Notes under the pieces: model-generated | Seen by the model: the letters and a program-made list of their open reading frames with translations, nothing else | What the model was told of the DNA's origin: nothing | The model's database searches: none | Position numbers and translations under genes: made by a program | In this document: positions 52,390 through 60,788 of the stretch, piece after piece | Layout of the letters: the number at the start of each line of letters is the position of its first letter | Position numbering within the stretch: position 1 is the first letter of the stretch | Source of the DNA: JALHMI01 sp964598535 | GTDB lineage: Bacteria; Planctomycetota; Planctomycetia; Pirellulales; PALSA-1355 | Direction: 5' to 3' | DNA length: 64,000 nt | Assembly (NCBI GenBank): GCA_964598535.1 | Contig: CAZRCI010000004.1 | Coordinates: 62,001 to 126,000 of the forward strand

Positions 52390-53892
52390 CTATTTCAGTC
52401 GGCCGTTCTTGAGCACCCAGGTGTCTTTGCTGCCACCGCCCTGCGAGGAGTTCACGACCAGAGAGCCCTTCTTCAGCGCGACGCGCGTCAGACCTCCCGG
52501 GAGCACGTAGATATCCTTGCCATAGAGGATGTAGGGCCTGAGGTCCACGTGCCGGCCTTCGAGACGATCTTCCACGACTGTGGGCACTTGGGACAGCGAA
52601 AGCATCGGCTGGGCGACGTAATTTCTTGGATTGGCTCGGATTAGATCGCGATACTTTTCGTGTTCCTCGCGCGAGGCCCTGGGACCGAGCAGAATGCCGT
52701 ATCCGCCTGACTCGTTCGCCGGTTTGATCACCAGCTTTTCGAGATTCAGTAGCACGTGCTCGCACTGTGCCGGGTCGCCACAGACATAGGTGGGCACGTT
52801 CGGCAGAATCATCTCTTCGCCCAGATAGTACTTGATCATCTGCGGCACGTACGCATATACGGCTTTGTCGTCGGCGATGCCCGTGCCCGGCGCGTTGGCC
52901 AAGGCGACCCGTCCAGAGCGATAGACGTCGATCAGGCCGGGAACACCCAGCGCCGAGTCCGGGCGGAAGTTCAAGGGATCGAGGAACTCGTCGTCGATTC
53001 GCCGGTAAATCACGTCGACGCGTTCGAAGCCGCTGGTGGTGCGCATGAACACGTACCCGTCGCTGACCACCAGATCGGAGCCTTGCACGAGCTCGACGCC
53101 CATTTGTTGGGCCAGAAAACAGTGTTCGAAATAGGCCGAGTTATAAATGCCGGGCGTCAGCACGACCACGTTGGGATCGCCAACCGTCGGCGGCGCGATG
53201 TACTGAAGCATTCGCAGCAATTGCTCGGGATAGTCTTCAACAGGCTGAATCGACAACCCCTCGAATATCTGCGGAAAGGTTCGCTTCATTACTTCGCGGT
53301 TCTCCAAAACGTAGGAGACCCCCGAAGGACAACGCAGATTGTCTTCGAGTACGTAGAACTGGCCGTCCGAGTTGCGCACCAGGTCTGTGCCGGTGATATG
53401 GCACCAGATGCCATGCGGCGGATCAAGCCCGGCACAGCGCGTGAGCATGTTCTTGCCCGAGTTGATGAGCCAGTGGGGCACGAAGCCCTCTTTGATGATC
53501 CGCTGCTCGTGATAGACGTCGTCGATAAACAAGTTCAAGGCGGTGATGCGCTGCTTGAGCCCCCGCTCGACGTGGCTCCACTCGCGTGATTCGATGATCC
53601 GCGGCACGATATCAAAGGGCCAGACTTTTTCGGTACCGGCTTCGTGGCCGTAGACATTGAACGTGATGCCCATATTTAAGAGCGCGAGGTCCGCGGCCTT
53701 CTGCCGCCGTTCGAGTTCGCCATCGGATAGGGAACTCAGGCGCTGGGCGAGCATCTCCGCGAGTGGCCGGGGGCGTCCGGTATCTTCGAACATCTCATCG
53801 TAAAAGCCGCCGGTTTGGTAGGCATCGAATCGGACCATTCGGAGCTTCTCCGCTGGAGGGCTTTCAGGCAGGAGCGATGTTACTGCGGTCAT
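52390..53892 (-). CDS. Circularly permuted ATP-grasp protein (500 aa)
   Basis: A stand-alone circularly permuted type 2 ATP-grasp ligase: FNVYGHEAGTEKVWPFDIVPR, YVLEDNLRCPSGVSYVLENREVM with metal-binding acidic residues, GVPGLIDVYRSGRVALANAPG, and SKDTWVLKNGRLK at the end. It probably makes an amide bond using ATP. It is the first gene of the four-gene operon with the alpha-E, fusion and transglutaminase genes, and is paralogous to the first half of the fusion. The ATG follows GAGAGA. A 12-base palindrome and a possible pseudoknot lie upstream. Confidence 0.9.
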   Translation of the reverse strand: MTAVTSLLPESPPAEKLRMVRFDAYQTGGFYDEMFEDTGRPRPLAEMLAQRLSSLSDGELERRQKAADLALLNMGITFNVYGHEAGTEKVWPFDIVPRIIESREWSHVERGLKQRITALNLFIDDVYHEQRIIKEGFVPHWLINSGKNMLTRCAGLDPPHGIWCHITGTDLVRNSDGQFYVLEDNLRCPSGVSYVLENREVMKRTFPQIFEGLSIQPVEDYPEQLLRMLQYIAPPTVGDPNVVVLTPGIYNSAYFEHCFLAQQMGVELVQGSDLVVSDGYVFMRTTSGFERVDVIYRRIDDEFLDPLNFRPDSALGVPGLIDVYRSGRVALANAPGTGIADDKAVYAYVPQMIKYYLGEEMILPNVPTYVCGDPAQCEHVLLNLEKLVIKPANESGGYGILLGPRASREEHEKYRDLIRANPRNYVAQPMLSLSQVPTVVEDRLEGRHVDLRPYILYGKDIYVLPGGLTRVALKKGSLVVNSSQGGGSKDTWVLKNGRLK

Positions 53893-53953
53893 ATATCAGA
53901 ATCTCTCCCGCGCTGCCCAGCCAGCGGGCAGTCCGCGACCGTAGATTGGGCAA

Positions 53954-53965
53954 TTTGACGTCAAA
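53954..53965. promoter_or_regulatory. Perfect 12-base palindrome upstream of the cpATP-grasp operon
   Basis: TTTGACGTCAAA is a perfect inverted repeat about 62-73 bases before the first ATG of the operon. It could be a dimeric transcription-factor operator, and on the minus strand TTGACG could also serve as a -35 box, though no good -10 box follows at the right distance. Confidence 0.35.
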
Positions 53966-53993
53966 ATCGCCGAATGTCGCTCGTCTGAAAGAC

Positions 53994-54033
53994 TAAACGC
54001 AAACCGTATGCCCAAGCTGCGTTTAACGCTTGG
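53994..54033 (-). promoter_or_regulatory. Possible H-type pseudoknot in the cpATP-grasp leader
   Basis: On the minus-strand RNA the order is CCAAGC, GT, TAAACGCA, GCTTGG, a 10-base loop and TGCGTTTA. CCAAGC pairs with GCTTGG (6 bp) and TAAACGCA with TGCGTTTA (8 bp), so the stems interlock. Loop sizes of 2 and 10 suit the groove geometry only in this direction. A small GTCT/AGAC hairpin follows. It could be a small riboswitch-like leader or chance. Confidence 0.3.
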
Positions 54034-54302
54034 ATCCTTGCCGAACTCCAGGGCACGGTTATGCCGCACCTGGGTAGATTGGGTAGGATTTGCTTGGGTT
54101 TCCGATCAGCGAACTATTGCGGCCTCGTTGTATGGTCTAACTGCCATCGGCGACAAGAGCGGTCAGGGGTGATAAGAATTTTAGAAGTAACGGACCAAAG
54201 AAGGCGGTCGTAAGCTGGCTGTATCGAATGTAGCAGTGTAAGCGCTAGCACCGCCAAATCCGGGGGCCGTGGCGAGCCGTTGGGCCGGAAAGAGAATAAA
54301 TG

Positions 54303-54338
54303 AAGGGCGAGCGGCACGAATCGGTCGCTCGCCCTTTA
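54303..54338. terminator. Hairpin terminator of the PEP-CTERM gene
   Basis: AAGGGCGAGCG (54303-54313) pairs perfectly with CGCTCGCCCTT (54326-54336) around a 12-base loop, with an A/T-rich flank on both sides. It lies downstream of the minus-strand PEP-CTERM gene and probably ends its transcript. Confidence 0.6.
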
Positions 54339-54384
54339 AATCGCGGCGATGGCAGATGAATTCACAGCCTTGTGAAATAACAAA

Positions 54385-54430
54385 GCCGGTAGGCACCAGT
54401 CTGCTATTACTTAGACGGGTGCCTGCCGGC
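54385..54430. terminator. Long hairpin downstream of the PEP-CTERM gene
   Basis: Bases 54385-54402 pair with 54413-54430, an 18-position stem with one mismatch and one G-U pair, with a 10-base A/T-rich loop. In the minus-strand direction it is followed by CTTTGTTATTT. Together with a TTCACA/TGTGAA hairpin at 54361-54376 and the hairpin at 54303 it makes a tandem 3' structure. Confidence 0.65.
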
Positions 54431-54488
54431 TGGGCGATGAGGTTTCGCAGACAAGGTTTCGCAATAGTACCGAAACCGTGGTTACTGC

Positions 54489-54908
54489 TTAGAACGCATA
54501 CCGCCTGCGAAAGAAGATCAGAAAATACACCAGCGACAGGGCCGAAAGTGCAATGGCCGACGGTTCAGGCACCAGGCTCAAATGCGCCGTCGTCATCGGC
54601 GCGGCGCTGGGGTCTTTGCCAGCGACATCGAGTCCTTCGATCGTGGGCTGGCTAAGTTTCACTTCGAGAGGGTCATGCGACAACGCGTCTTCATCGGTGG
54701 CTCGCTCTTCGGCGAAGCGGGCGAGCATTTTTTCACTTGCAGACGTGGCGTTGACCAGCGCGGTTGATTTGCTAGCGGTTGCTTCTTCAGCAACGATGAC
54801 CGGTTTACCAGCCAAGAGGTCGTCAACAGCATCAGCGGCAGCAAACGTGCCGGAAAATAGCGAGAAGCCAATGGCCCCTGCGCAGACAGTAACTCGAAGT
54901 GATTTCAC
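54489..54908 (-). CDS. Small PEP-CTERM protein (139 aa)
   Basis: The GTG at 54908 is chosen because AGGAGA lies eight bases before it and the product then starts with a classical signal peptide (KSLRVTVCAGAIGFSLF). The mature region is short and acidic, with AEEATASKSTALVNATSASEK. The C-terminus has the PEP-CTERM sorting signal: VPEPSAIALSALSLVYFLIFF then RRR. Such proteins are processed by exosortase and often sit in extracellular matrix. No exosortase is in the window. A candidate promoter lies about 125-150 bases upstream. Confidence 0.85.
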   Translation of the reverse strand: MKSLRVTVCAGAIGFSLFSGTFAAADAVDDLLAGKPVIVAEEATASKSTALVNATSASEKMLARFAEERATDEDALSHDPLEVKLSQPTIEGLDVAGKDPSAAPMTTAHLSLVPEPSAIALSALSLVYFLIFFRRRYAF

Positions 54909-55340
54909 GAGCGTATCTCCTATGTGCCACGTTCGCTCGATTAACAATGCCATTCCACTACAATTGTGCTGAATCATATTTCTTTCCCCACGACCGTCAA
55001 TCCGCTCGCTGAGGATCATTAGGGGACACTTATTATGTACGCAAATATTCAGAATGCAATGAAAAAGATGGCTGGTTCTAGAGTTTTTTGTGCACTAATT
55101 GACTAAAATGGGTTAAATACAAAAAATGGATTCTCCCTTAAAAGGAGGGCCATTCCCGCGGCGGATGATTGTATTACCAAATGCCCCGCGACAGCATCTA
55201 TCCCACTGATGGCGGCCCTGCCCAGTCCGCGTTCGGAATCGTCCGTCTTGCCAGCGCGATTGTCGAGTTGAGCTGAACGTCGCAAGGCAAGGCTGGGGAC
55301 GTATGGAGGGGCCCTTTCGGCAAGCGGGTGGAAGAACGCG
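54909..55340. other. Intergenic region with A+T-rich stretch
   Basis: No gene in 432 bases. The part from 55020 to about 55145 is clearly A+T-richer than its surroundings and contains the candidate promoter of the PEP-CTERM gene. The remainder shows nothing clear. Confidence 0.5.
55032..55059 (-). promoter_or_regulatory. Candidate promoter of the small PEP-CTERM gene
   Basis: On the minus strand TTGCAT (55059-55054) and CATAAT (55037-55032) are separated by 16 bases, in an A+T-rich stretch. It is 124 bases before the GTG start. The same CATAAT box occurs in the candidate promoter at 984-1012. Confidence 0.35.
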
Positions 55341-56966
55341 TTAGGCGTCGCGGAGAATTTCGGCGGCAGCATTTTTGCCGCATGCGCCCATTACGCCGCC
55401 TCCAGGGTGAGCGGCAGCGCCGCACAAGTAAAGTCCGGAGATCGGCGTGCGGTGGTCGGCCCACCCAGCAACGGGGCGTAAGGAGAAAAGCTGGCCCAAG
55501 CTCATTGCGCCTTGGAAGATGTTGCCGCCCGTGAGGCCATAGGTTCGTTCGAGGTCGAGCGGCGTGAGGATCTGGCGATGGAGAATTGCCCCCGGCACAT
55601 TGGGGGCATATTGCGCAAGGATTTCGATGCATCGGTCGCCAAACGTTTCGCGCTGGCTGTCCCAGTCGCCTTCGGCCAGTCGGTAAGGCGCGTACTGGAC
55701 GAAGATGGAAACAATGTGCTGGCCTGGCGGGGCGATCGTTCGGTCGACGCTGGTGGGCATTGTCAGTTCCAGAATCGGGCTCGAACTGTAGCGGCCGTAC
55801 TTGGCATCGTCGTATGCCTGTTCCAGATATTCGAGAGATGGGCCGATGTGCATCGTGCCATGGTGGTGCGGACCGAGGCCATTGGGGCCGACTTCACGAT
55901 CTCGCACGGCGAACCGTGGCGGCTCGGCGAGCGCGAGATTGATTTTGGCGGATGCGGACGAATAGTCGATTCGTCGCACGGCGGCCAGGAACTCCGGTGG
56001 CAGTTGCGTGGGTTCGAGAAACCTCTCGAAGGTCAGGTGCGGATCGACACTCGAAGCCACGACCGGTGCGTTGAGGATCGTGCCATCTTGGAGTTCCACG
56101 CCATGCACCTGTCCGCCGGTTGCGAGAATTCTTTTTACGGGTGCTTCGCGAAGGATTTCGACGCCCAGGTCTTCGCCGGCCGCGGCGAGGGCCGTGGCGA
56201 GCGCCCCCATGCCTCCCTGAACGTATCCCCAGACTCCGCGGGCTCCGCCGGCCTCGCCCATCACGTGATGCAGCAACACGTAGGCGCTGCCTGGCGCGGA
56301 GATTGGCGCAAAGGCGCCGATGATCGCATCGGTGGCGAGCGTCGCCTTGAGCACGTCGCTTTCGAACCAGCGATCGAGAATCGGCCGCGCAGCGCCGGTC
56401 AATAGTTCGAGGGCCTCGGGCATGTCGTGGCCGAGTTCGCCCAGTGCGCGATACAAGTTCCAGCCGATCTTGGCGTCGCGCAGACGCTTGCTGAAGCCAC
56501 GCTCGCGCCACGAGGCCGGAAGCGGCAGCAGGTCGGGCGCGGGGCTGGAGAGCGCGGGTTCCAGCGATTTGGCCACGCGTTCCAGCAGCGCCTCGTACTC
56601 CGGGTAGCGAGCGGCGTCACGCTCGCTGAAGCGAGCGATTTCTCGCGCGTTGAGCCCCGGCTCGGGGCCCATCAGCAGGCTGCGGCCATCGAGAAGCGGC
56701 GTGAAGCTCGACGGCCTGCGAGGCAGGACTTTAAAGCCGTACTGAGCAAGTTTGAGATCGCGAATGATCTCGGGCAACAGCAAGCTCACCACGTAGGCCG
56801 CGGTAGAGACTTTGAAACCTGGCCACAGGTTTTCTGTCGTTGCCGCGCCGCCAAGTACATGCCGGCGTTCAAGCACGCAGACGCGTTTGTTGGCTCGGGC
56901 CAGATAGGCTGCGGTGACGAGGCCATTGTGACCGCCACCGATTACGATTACGTCGTAGGCCGCCAT
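55341..56966 (-). CDS. FAD-dependent oxidoreductase, PYROXD2 / phytoene desaturase-like (541 aa)
   Basis: The N-terminus has the dinucleotide-binding motif VIVIGGGHNGLVTAAYLARA with ERRHVLGGAA. The middle region VWGYVQGGMGALATALA and the end ISGLYLCGAAAHPGGGVMGACGKNAA match the FAD-linked amine-oxidase / PYROXD2-type group. The substrate is unknown. The start at 56966 gives the canonical N-terminus; the open frame to 57755 adds 263 residues that only mirror the enoyl-CoA hydratase gene on the other strand and are rejected. It is divergent to that gene. Confidence 0.9.
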   Translation of the reverse strand: MAAYDVIVIGGGHNGLVTAAYLARANKRVCVLERRHVLGGAATTENLWPGFKVSTAAYVVSLLLPEIIRDLKLAQYGFKVLPRRPSSFTPLLDGRSLLMGPEPGLNAREIARFSERDAARYPEYEALLERVAKSLEPALSSPAPDLLPLPASWRERGFSKRLRDAKIGWNLYRALGELGHDMPEALELLTGAARPILDRWFESDVLKATLATDAIIGAFAPISAPGSAYVLLHHVMGEAGGARGVWGYVQGGMGALATALAAAGEDLGVEILREAPVKRILATGGQVHGVELQDGTILNAPVVASSVDPHLTFERFLEPTQLPPEFLAAVRRIDYSSASAKINLALAEPPRFAVRDREVGPNGLGPHHHGTMHIGPSLEYLEQAYDDAKYGRYSSSPILELTMPTSVDRTIAPPGQHIVSIFVQYAPYRLAEGDWDSQRETFGDRCIEILAQYAPNVPGAILHRQILTPLDLERTYGLTGGNIFQGAMSLGQLFSLRPVAGWADHRTPISGLYLCGAAAHPGGGVMGACGKNAAAEILRDA

Positions 56967-57174
56967 AGCAATCCGCACTCGCAGAAAAAACGAACGATCT
57001 CTTGAGCCATCCGCCTGTAGGACAATAATAGCCCATCGGCCAAGCGCGGGACCAACGGTAGTTTTCTTGCGCGCGCCGTTACGACGCGCCGTCGGGGCCA
57101 GAGGGCCCCGGGGAAAAATCGCCGCGTACCAAGCAGACGCAGCCCAGGCTACTTTTAGAAGGATTACTTCGCCC

Positions 57175-57978
57175 ATGACCGCCGAGCACATAATGAGCCG
57201 TATCGAGGACGGCATTCTGCTGGTTACCATCGATCGACCGCAGAAACGCAATGCCTTGACCCCGGATATGATCGAAGCGCTTGCGGCGGCGGTGCGCAAG
57301 GCGGACGACCATCCGGAAGCGCGGGCCGTTGTGGTGCATGCCGAAGGGCCGGTGTTTTCGGCGGGGATCGATATCGCCGCGCTGGCGGAGTCGCTAGGAG
57401 CTTCGCTCGCGCAAAATCCGGCGCGGTATCTTCGCCGGCTGGCCGATCGCTTGCAGGACGCACTCAATGTCATCGAAGCGACCGAAGTGCCCGTGATTGG
57501 CGCGCTGCAAGGAGGCGTAATGGGATTGGGGCTGGAACTGGCGCTGGCATTCGATTTGCGCGTGGCCAGCGAAGATTGCCAGCTTTCGATTCCGGAAGCT
57601 CGCGTGGGCCTGGTGGCCGACGTGGGCGGCACTACGCGGCTCTCGCGCGTGGTGGGGCCAAGCCGCGCCAAAGATCTGCTGCTAACGGCGCGGAGCATCG
57701 CCGCCGACGAGGCCTTGAGCTGGGGGCTCGTGAATCGCGTGGTGCCGAACGGCAACCAGCTTCATGCGGCCCTGCAACTTGCCCGCGAGATTGCAGTCAA
57801 CGCCCCGCTGGCCGTGGGATTGGCGAAGCTGATCGTGGATCAGGGAGACGGCCTGCCGAAGCACGCGCAGATGGCCATCGAGCGTTGGGCTCAAAGCCAG
57901 CTTATCAGTACCGCCGACGTGGCCGAGGCGATGCATGCCTTTTTGGAAAAGCGGCCACCGAAGTTTCAAGGGAAGTAG
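57175..57978 (+). CDS. Enoyl-CoA hydratase/isomerase family protein (267 aa)
   Basis: The crotonase fold is complete: ITIDRPQKRNALTP-like N-terminus (TIDRPQKRNALTPDM), FSAGIDIAAL for the CoA oxyanion, GGVMGLGLELALAFDLRVAS and IPEARVGL with the conserved Glu. It probably hydrates or isomerises acyl-CoA esters. The ATG at 57175 has AGAAGGA upstream; the longer frame from 57067 is less likely. It converges with an SMR transporter gene. Confidence 0.88.
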   Translation: MTAEHIMSRIEDGILLVTIDRPQKRNALTPDMIEALAAAVRKADDHPEARAVVVHAEGPVFSAGIDIAALAESLGASLAQNPARYLRRLADRLQDALNVIEATEVPVIGALQGGVMGLGLELALAFDLRVASEDCQLSIPEARVGLVADVGGTTRLSRVVGPSRAKDLLLTARSIAADEALSWGLVNRVVPNGNQLHAALQLAREIAVNAPLAVGLAKLIVDQGDGLPKHAQMAIERWAQSQLISTADVAEAMHAFLEKRPPKFQGK

Positions 57979-58037
57979 CCTGAGAGGTGGTTCCGACGAG
58001 CGGCTAGGCGGAAGCGGCTGTGCCCAATAGAACCTGG

Positions 58038-58367
58038 TCAGTGAGCGACCGTTCGCGAGAACAGGTTAATGATGAGTACGCCGGCCAGGATCAGCGTGAT
58101 TCCGATCACGGCCGGCAGATCAGGGATTTGCTTGAACCAGATTGCTCCTACCAACGCGACCAGCACGATGCCTGCTCCTGACCAGATGGCGTAGGTAATT
58201 CCGAGAGGCACTTTCTCGACGATAAGACTCAGCAAGTAGAACGCCAATCCATACCCGAACGCAACGACCAAGAGCGGGCCGGGACGAGTAAAACGCTCGG
58301 ATGCCTTCAGCGCTGAGGTAGCGATTACCTCCGCCGTGATGGCCAGGATCAGGTAGAGATAGTGCAT
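58038..58367 (-). CDS. Small multidrug resistance (SMR) family transporter (109 aa)
   Basis: A four-helix membrane protein of normal SMR length. The Glu in AITAEVIATSALK near residue 13 matches the essential EmrE Glu14, and YAIWSGAGIVLVALVGAIWF is the signature of helix 3. Members export cationic drugs or guanidinium by proton antiport. Substrate is unknown. It stands alone, convergent with the crotonase gene and 106 bases from the def stop. Confidence 0.92.
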   Translation of the reverse strand: MHYLYLILAITAEVIATSALKASERFTRPGPLLVVAFGYGLAFYLLSLIVEKVPLGITYAIWSGAGIVLVALVGAIWFKQIPDLPAVIGITLILAGVLIINLFSRTVAH

Positions 58368-58473
58368 TGAAGAGAGCGTCTAAGGAAACGCCTGAGTGGG
58401 GAAACGCTTGAGTGGCAGCCGCGCCGAGCTCGAACGATGCTCGCTACGGGATCCCGTCCGCACTTGCTTGGCG

Positions 58474-59055
58474 CTATGCACGCAATTGTTCCAATTCGTC
58501 TAGCCGGCGGGCGATTGCGTCGTCGTCGGGGATCTCGCCTCGTTCTCGCTGGTTTACGAATTGATCTTCAAAGTCGGCGAGCGCTTCGCGGACGTCCATC
58601 TCCGTGGTCGGACTCAAGCGGTCGATAAACAGTACGCCGTCGAGATGGTCGATCTCATGTTGCACGGCCCGGGCAAACAGACCGTCGAGCTCCAGGTTCA
58701 ATTCTTCGCCGGACATGTTGTAGGCATTCAGCGAGACACGTTCGGGCCGTTTAACGTTGGCGTATAATCCCGGGATGCTGAGGCAGCCTTCCTCGGCTTC
58801 GGCCATTCCCTTGCGCGATGTGATGACCGGATTCAAAAAGACGAATTCCAGTTCTTTCTTGTCCGGATCGCTTTCGAGATTGAGCACGAACAGCCGGTAG
58901 GGTAGATCGACCTGATTTGCCGCAAGTCCGATCCCTTTCGCTTCGTACATCAAGTCGAACATTTCGCGCACGATACCGTGCAGTTCCTTATCCACCCGTT
59001 TGAGCGGCTTGGAGATGTGGCGTAGCGTTGGATGCGGATAGTGGACGATTTTCAC
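58474..59055 (-). CDS. def: Peptide deformylase (193 aa)
   Basis: PDF removes the N-formyl group from nascent proteins. All three metal-site motifs are visible: GIGLAANQ at 41-48, EGCLS at 89-93 (Cys91) and HEIDH at 133-137. The start is a GTG at 59055, which gives the family N-terminus KIVHYPHPTLR; the longer frame to 59118 has no support. fmt is not next to it in this window. Confidence 0.95.
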   Translation of the reverse strand: MKIVHYPHPTLRHISKPLKRVDKELHGIVREMFDLMYEAKGIGLAANQVDLPYRLFVLNLESDPDKKELEFVFLNPVITSRKGMAEAEEGCLSIPGLYANVKRPERVSLNAYNMSGEELNLELDGLFARAVQHEIDHLDGVLFIDRLSPTTEMDVREALADFEDQFVNQRERGEIPDDDAIARRLDELEQLRA

Positions 59056-59249
59056 GAGGGATATCGCGCGGGTTAAGGGAACATTCGAGGCGTCCGTTGG
59101 CCGCGGCCAACACTCCATAATCCTAGCAAACCCGCCCTATGAGGCGAGGGGGCGCGTGTCGCCGCCGCTTGATTTCTGAGCCGCGGGCGATTTGGGGAGC
59201 ATGTCCGCGGGGCAGCGGCGGGCGCGGGCTGCTTCGGCCCGGAATTGAA

Positions 59250-59825
59250 TTACCGCCGGTTGGCTTTACGATTCAAATATCGCAACTGTTCCGCCCGCGA
59301 GGCCGTCTTCCAGACGTGTTCGGCACGCAGTAACTTTCGCCGAGCTTCCTTCAGGGCTTCCTGATAGAGTTCGACTTCCTTGCGAACCAGCGGCAACTCG
59401 TCGTCGACCACTTTGCCCATCAGCGAGGTCGTGCTGGCTAGGCCCCGTTCGAGCGCGGTGACTTCGCCGCGACACGCCAGGTAGTCTCGCAGGGCGGGCG
59501 CGCCGCGCATATTGCTGGACGTTGACAGATAATGGATTTGTGTCGCGGTCAGCTTCCGTTCTGCCCGCAGGAGACTGGTGATCGGCGTCTGGCCGTCTGC
59601 GTAGGCTTGCTCAGCCACGCGCACTTCTGCGGCGGCTTCAAGACACGGGTTGAAATCCTGGCGGCTTCTGTCGAGGTTTTGTTCAGTAAGGAAGCTTGAG
59701 CGAGAATGCTGCTGTGAATCTGCGGCGGCCTCGGGCTTTTCCGCCTCTTGGGCTCCGGCAGTTGCGATGCCCAGGGCCAACGTAAAGGCTGTACATGCGA
59801 GCGATCGCAGATGCTGTCGCGACAT
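59250..59825 (-). CDS. Exported coiled-coil protein of unknown function (191 aa)
   Basis: A signal peptide (about 1-25) is followed by mostly helical, charged segments (AEVRVAEQAYADGQTPITSL, LRAERKLTATQIHYL). This pattern resembles helices of TolC-type outer membrane channel proteins, but the protein is too short for that. The tail is basic. It lies 44 bases downstream of lpxI, so it may be part of the lpx operon. Confidence 0.6.
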   Translation of the reverse strand: MSRQHLRSLACTAFTLALGIATAGAQEAEKPEAAADSQQHSRSSFLTEQNLDRSRQDFNPCLEAAAEVRVAEQAYADGQTPITSLLRAERKLTATQIHYLSTSSNMRGAPALRDYLACRGEVTALERGLASTTSLMGKVVDDELPLVRKEVELYQEALKEARRKLLRAEHVWKTASRAEQLRYLNRKANRR

Positions 59826-59869
59826 GGAGAAGAAATCCTACGAAGCTCGAGCCGGCGTCGACGGTGAAG

Positions 59870-60763
59870 CTATCCCGCCATCCGTCGATCGATGCCGGCC
59901 GATTGTCCATTGGTGTCGAGGGCCACGACGACAAGTTTTTGCCGATTGGCAAAGTCGACGACTTGTGGTTCGTCGATGATGATCGTGCGGCCCGCTTCGA
60001 TGGCAAGGACCGAACCACCAGCGCGAACGATGTTCTCCAGGGTGCCCATGCCGATGGTGGGGACGTCGAATCGCATGTCCTGCTGCGGCTTGGCGACTTT
60101 GACGACCGTGAAGCCGCCGGCTTCGCAGAGCATTCCCGCGCGGAGAATACATTCGTCGGTGCCTTCGATCGCTTCGATCGCCAGCGGGGAGCGGTTTTTT
60201 ACGACAACGCACTGGCCGATATCGAGCCGGCCAATTTCACGCGCCAACTGCCAGCCGAACTCGATGTCCTGCTGCTGGGCCGCGGTTGGCCGGCGCGTCG
60301 TGAGGCAGGCGAGTTTCACAAGCAATTCGGGAACGAAATCGGTGGCAGGGCGCATGGTGATTCCACAACGGCCAAAGCTGGTGACAATGGCGCCCAGCAG
60401 GCTGTCGTCTTGGGTCGTCTTCTGCCGGGAGATGAAGTGCGGATAGTAGGTCAGCACGCCGCGCCAATCGGGCAGATGGTGCAGCCAGGCTCCCTTTTGA
60501 AAGAGTTTAATCTTGTGCACTTTGCCGGCCATCGTCGCATCGGTGACGTCGTGGCAACGAAAGAACCGCACGACCTTGCCGATCTGTCCCAGCCCGATCC
60601 AATCGAATTCGGTAGACAGCCTTTCGAGCGCGGGGTCGGCATGGTCGCGGATTCCAAGCGTATATACTTGCGCGCCTTGCGCTCGCAGGGCTTCGGCCAC
60701 CAGGATCGGGTAGCGTCCCCAGCCGGCGATCAATCCGACCTTTTTCTGTAGAACCATCGACAT
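59870..60763 (-). CDS. lpxI: UDP-2,3-diacylglucosamine pyrophosphatase LpxI (297 aa)
   Basis: LpxI cuts UDP-2,3-diacylglucosamine to lipid X and UMP in lipid A synthesis, as the alternative to LpxH. It shows the DUF1009 pattern: LIAGWGRYPILVAEALRAQG, GKVHKIKLF, and KPQQDMRFDVPTIG with the conserved Asp. It follows lpxD by 25 bases on the same strand. The ATG at 60763 is chosen among close options. LpxA, LpxC and LpxB are not in the window. Confidence 0.92.
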   Translation of the reverse strand: MSMVLQKKVGLIAGWGRYPILVAEALRAQGAQVYTLGIRDHADPALERLSTEFDWIGLGQIGKVVRFFRCHDVTDATMAGKVHKIKLFQKGAWLHHLPDWRGVLTYYPHFISRQKTTQDDSLLGAIVTSFGRCGITMRPATDFVPELLVKLACLTTRRPTAAQQQDIEFGWQLAREIGRLDIGQCVVVKNRSPLAIEAIEGTDECILRAGMLCEAGGFTVVKVAKPQQDMRFDVPTIGMGTLENIVRAGGSVLAIEAGRTIIIDEPQVVDFANRQKLVVVALDTNGQSAGIDRRMAG

Positions 60764-60788
60764 GGGCTTCTTAGTACCTTGCAAATGC

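Larger units (their letters stand above)
53893..54302. other. Upstream region of the cpATP-grasp operon
   Basis: No believable gene. It contains a hairpin CTGCCC/GGGCAG at 53913-53931, the palindrome at 53954-53965 and the pseudoknot-like structure at 53994-54033, listed separately. From about 54040 to 54302 I see nothing else clear. Confidence 0.5.

Noticed and set aside
56967..57755. N-terminal extension of the oxidoreductase frame
   Set aside because: It lies opposite the enoyl-CoA hydratase gene and precedes the canonical FAD-binding start at 56966.
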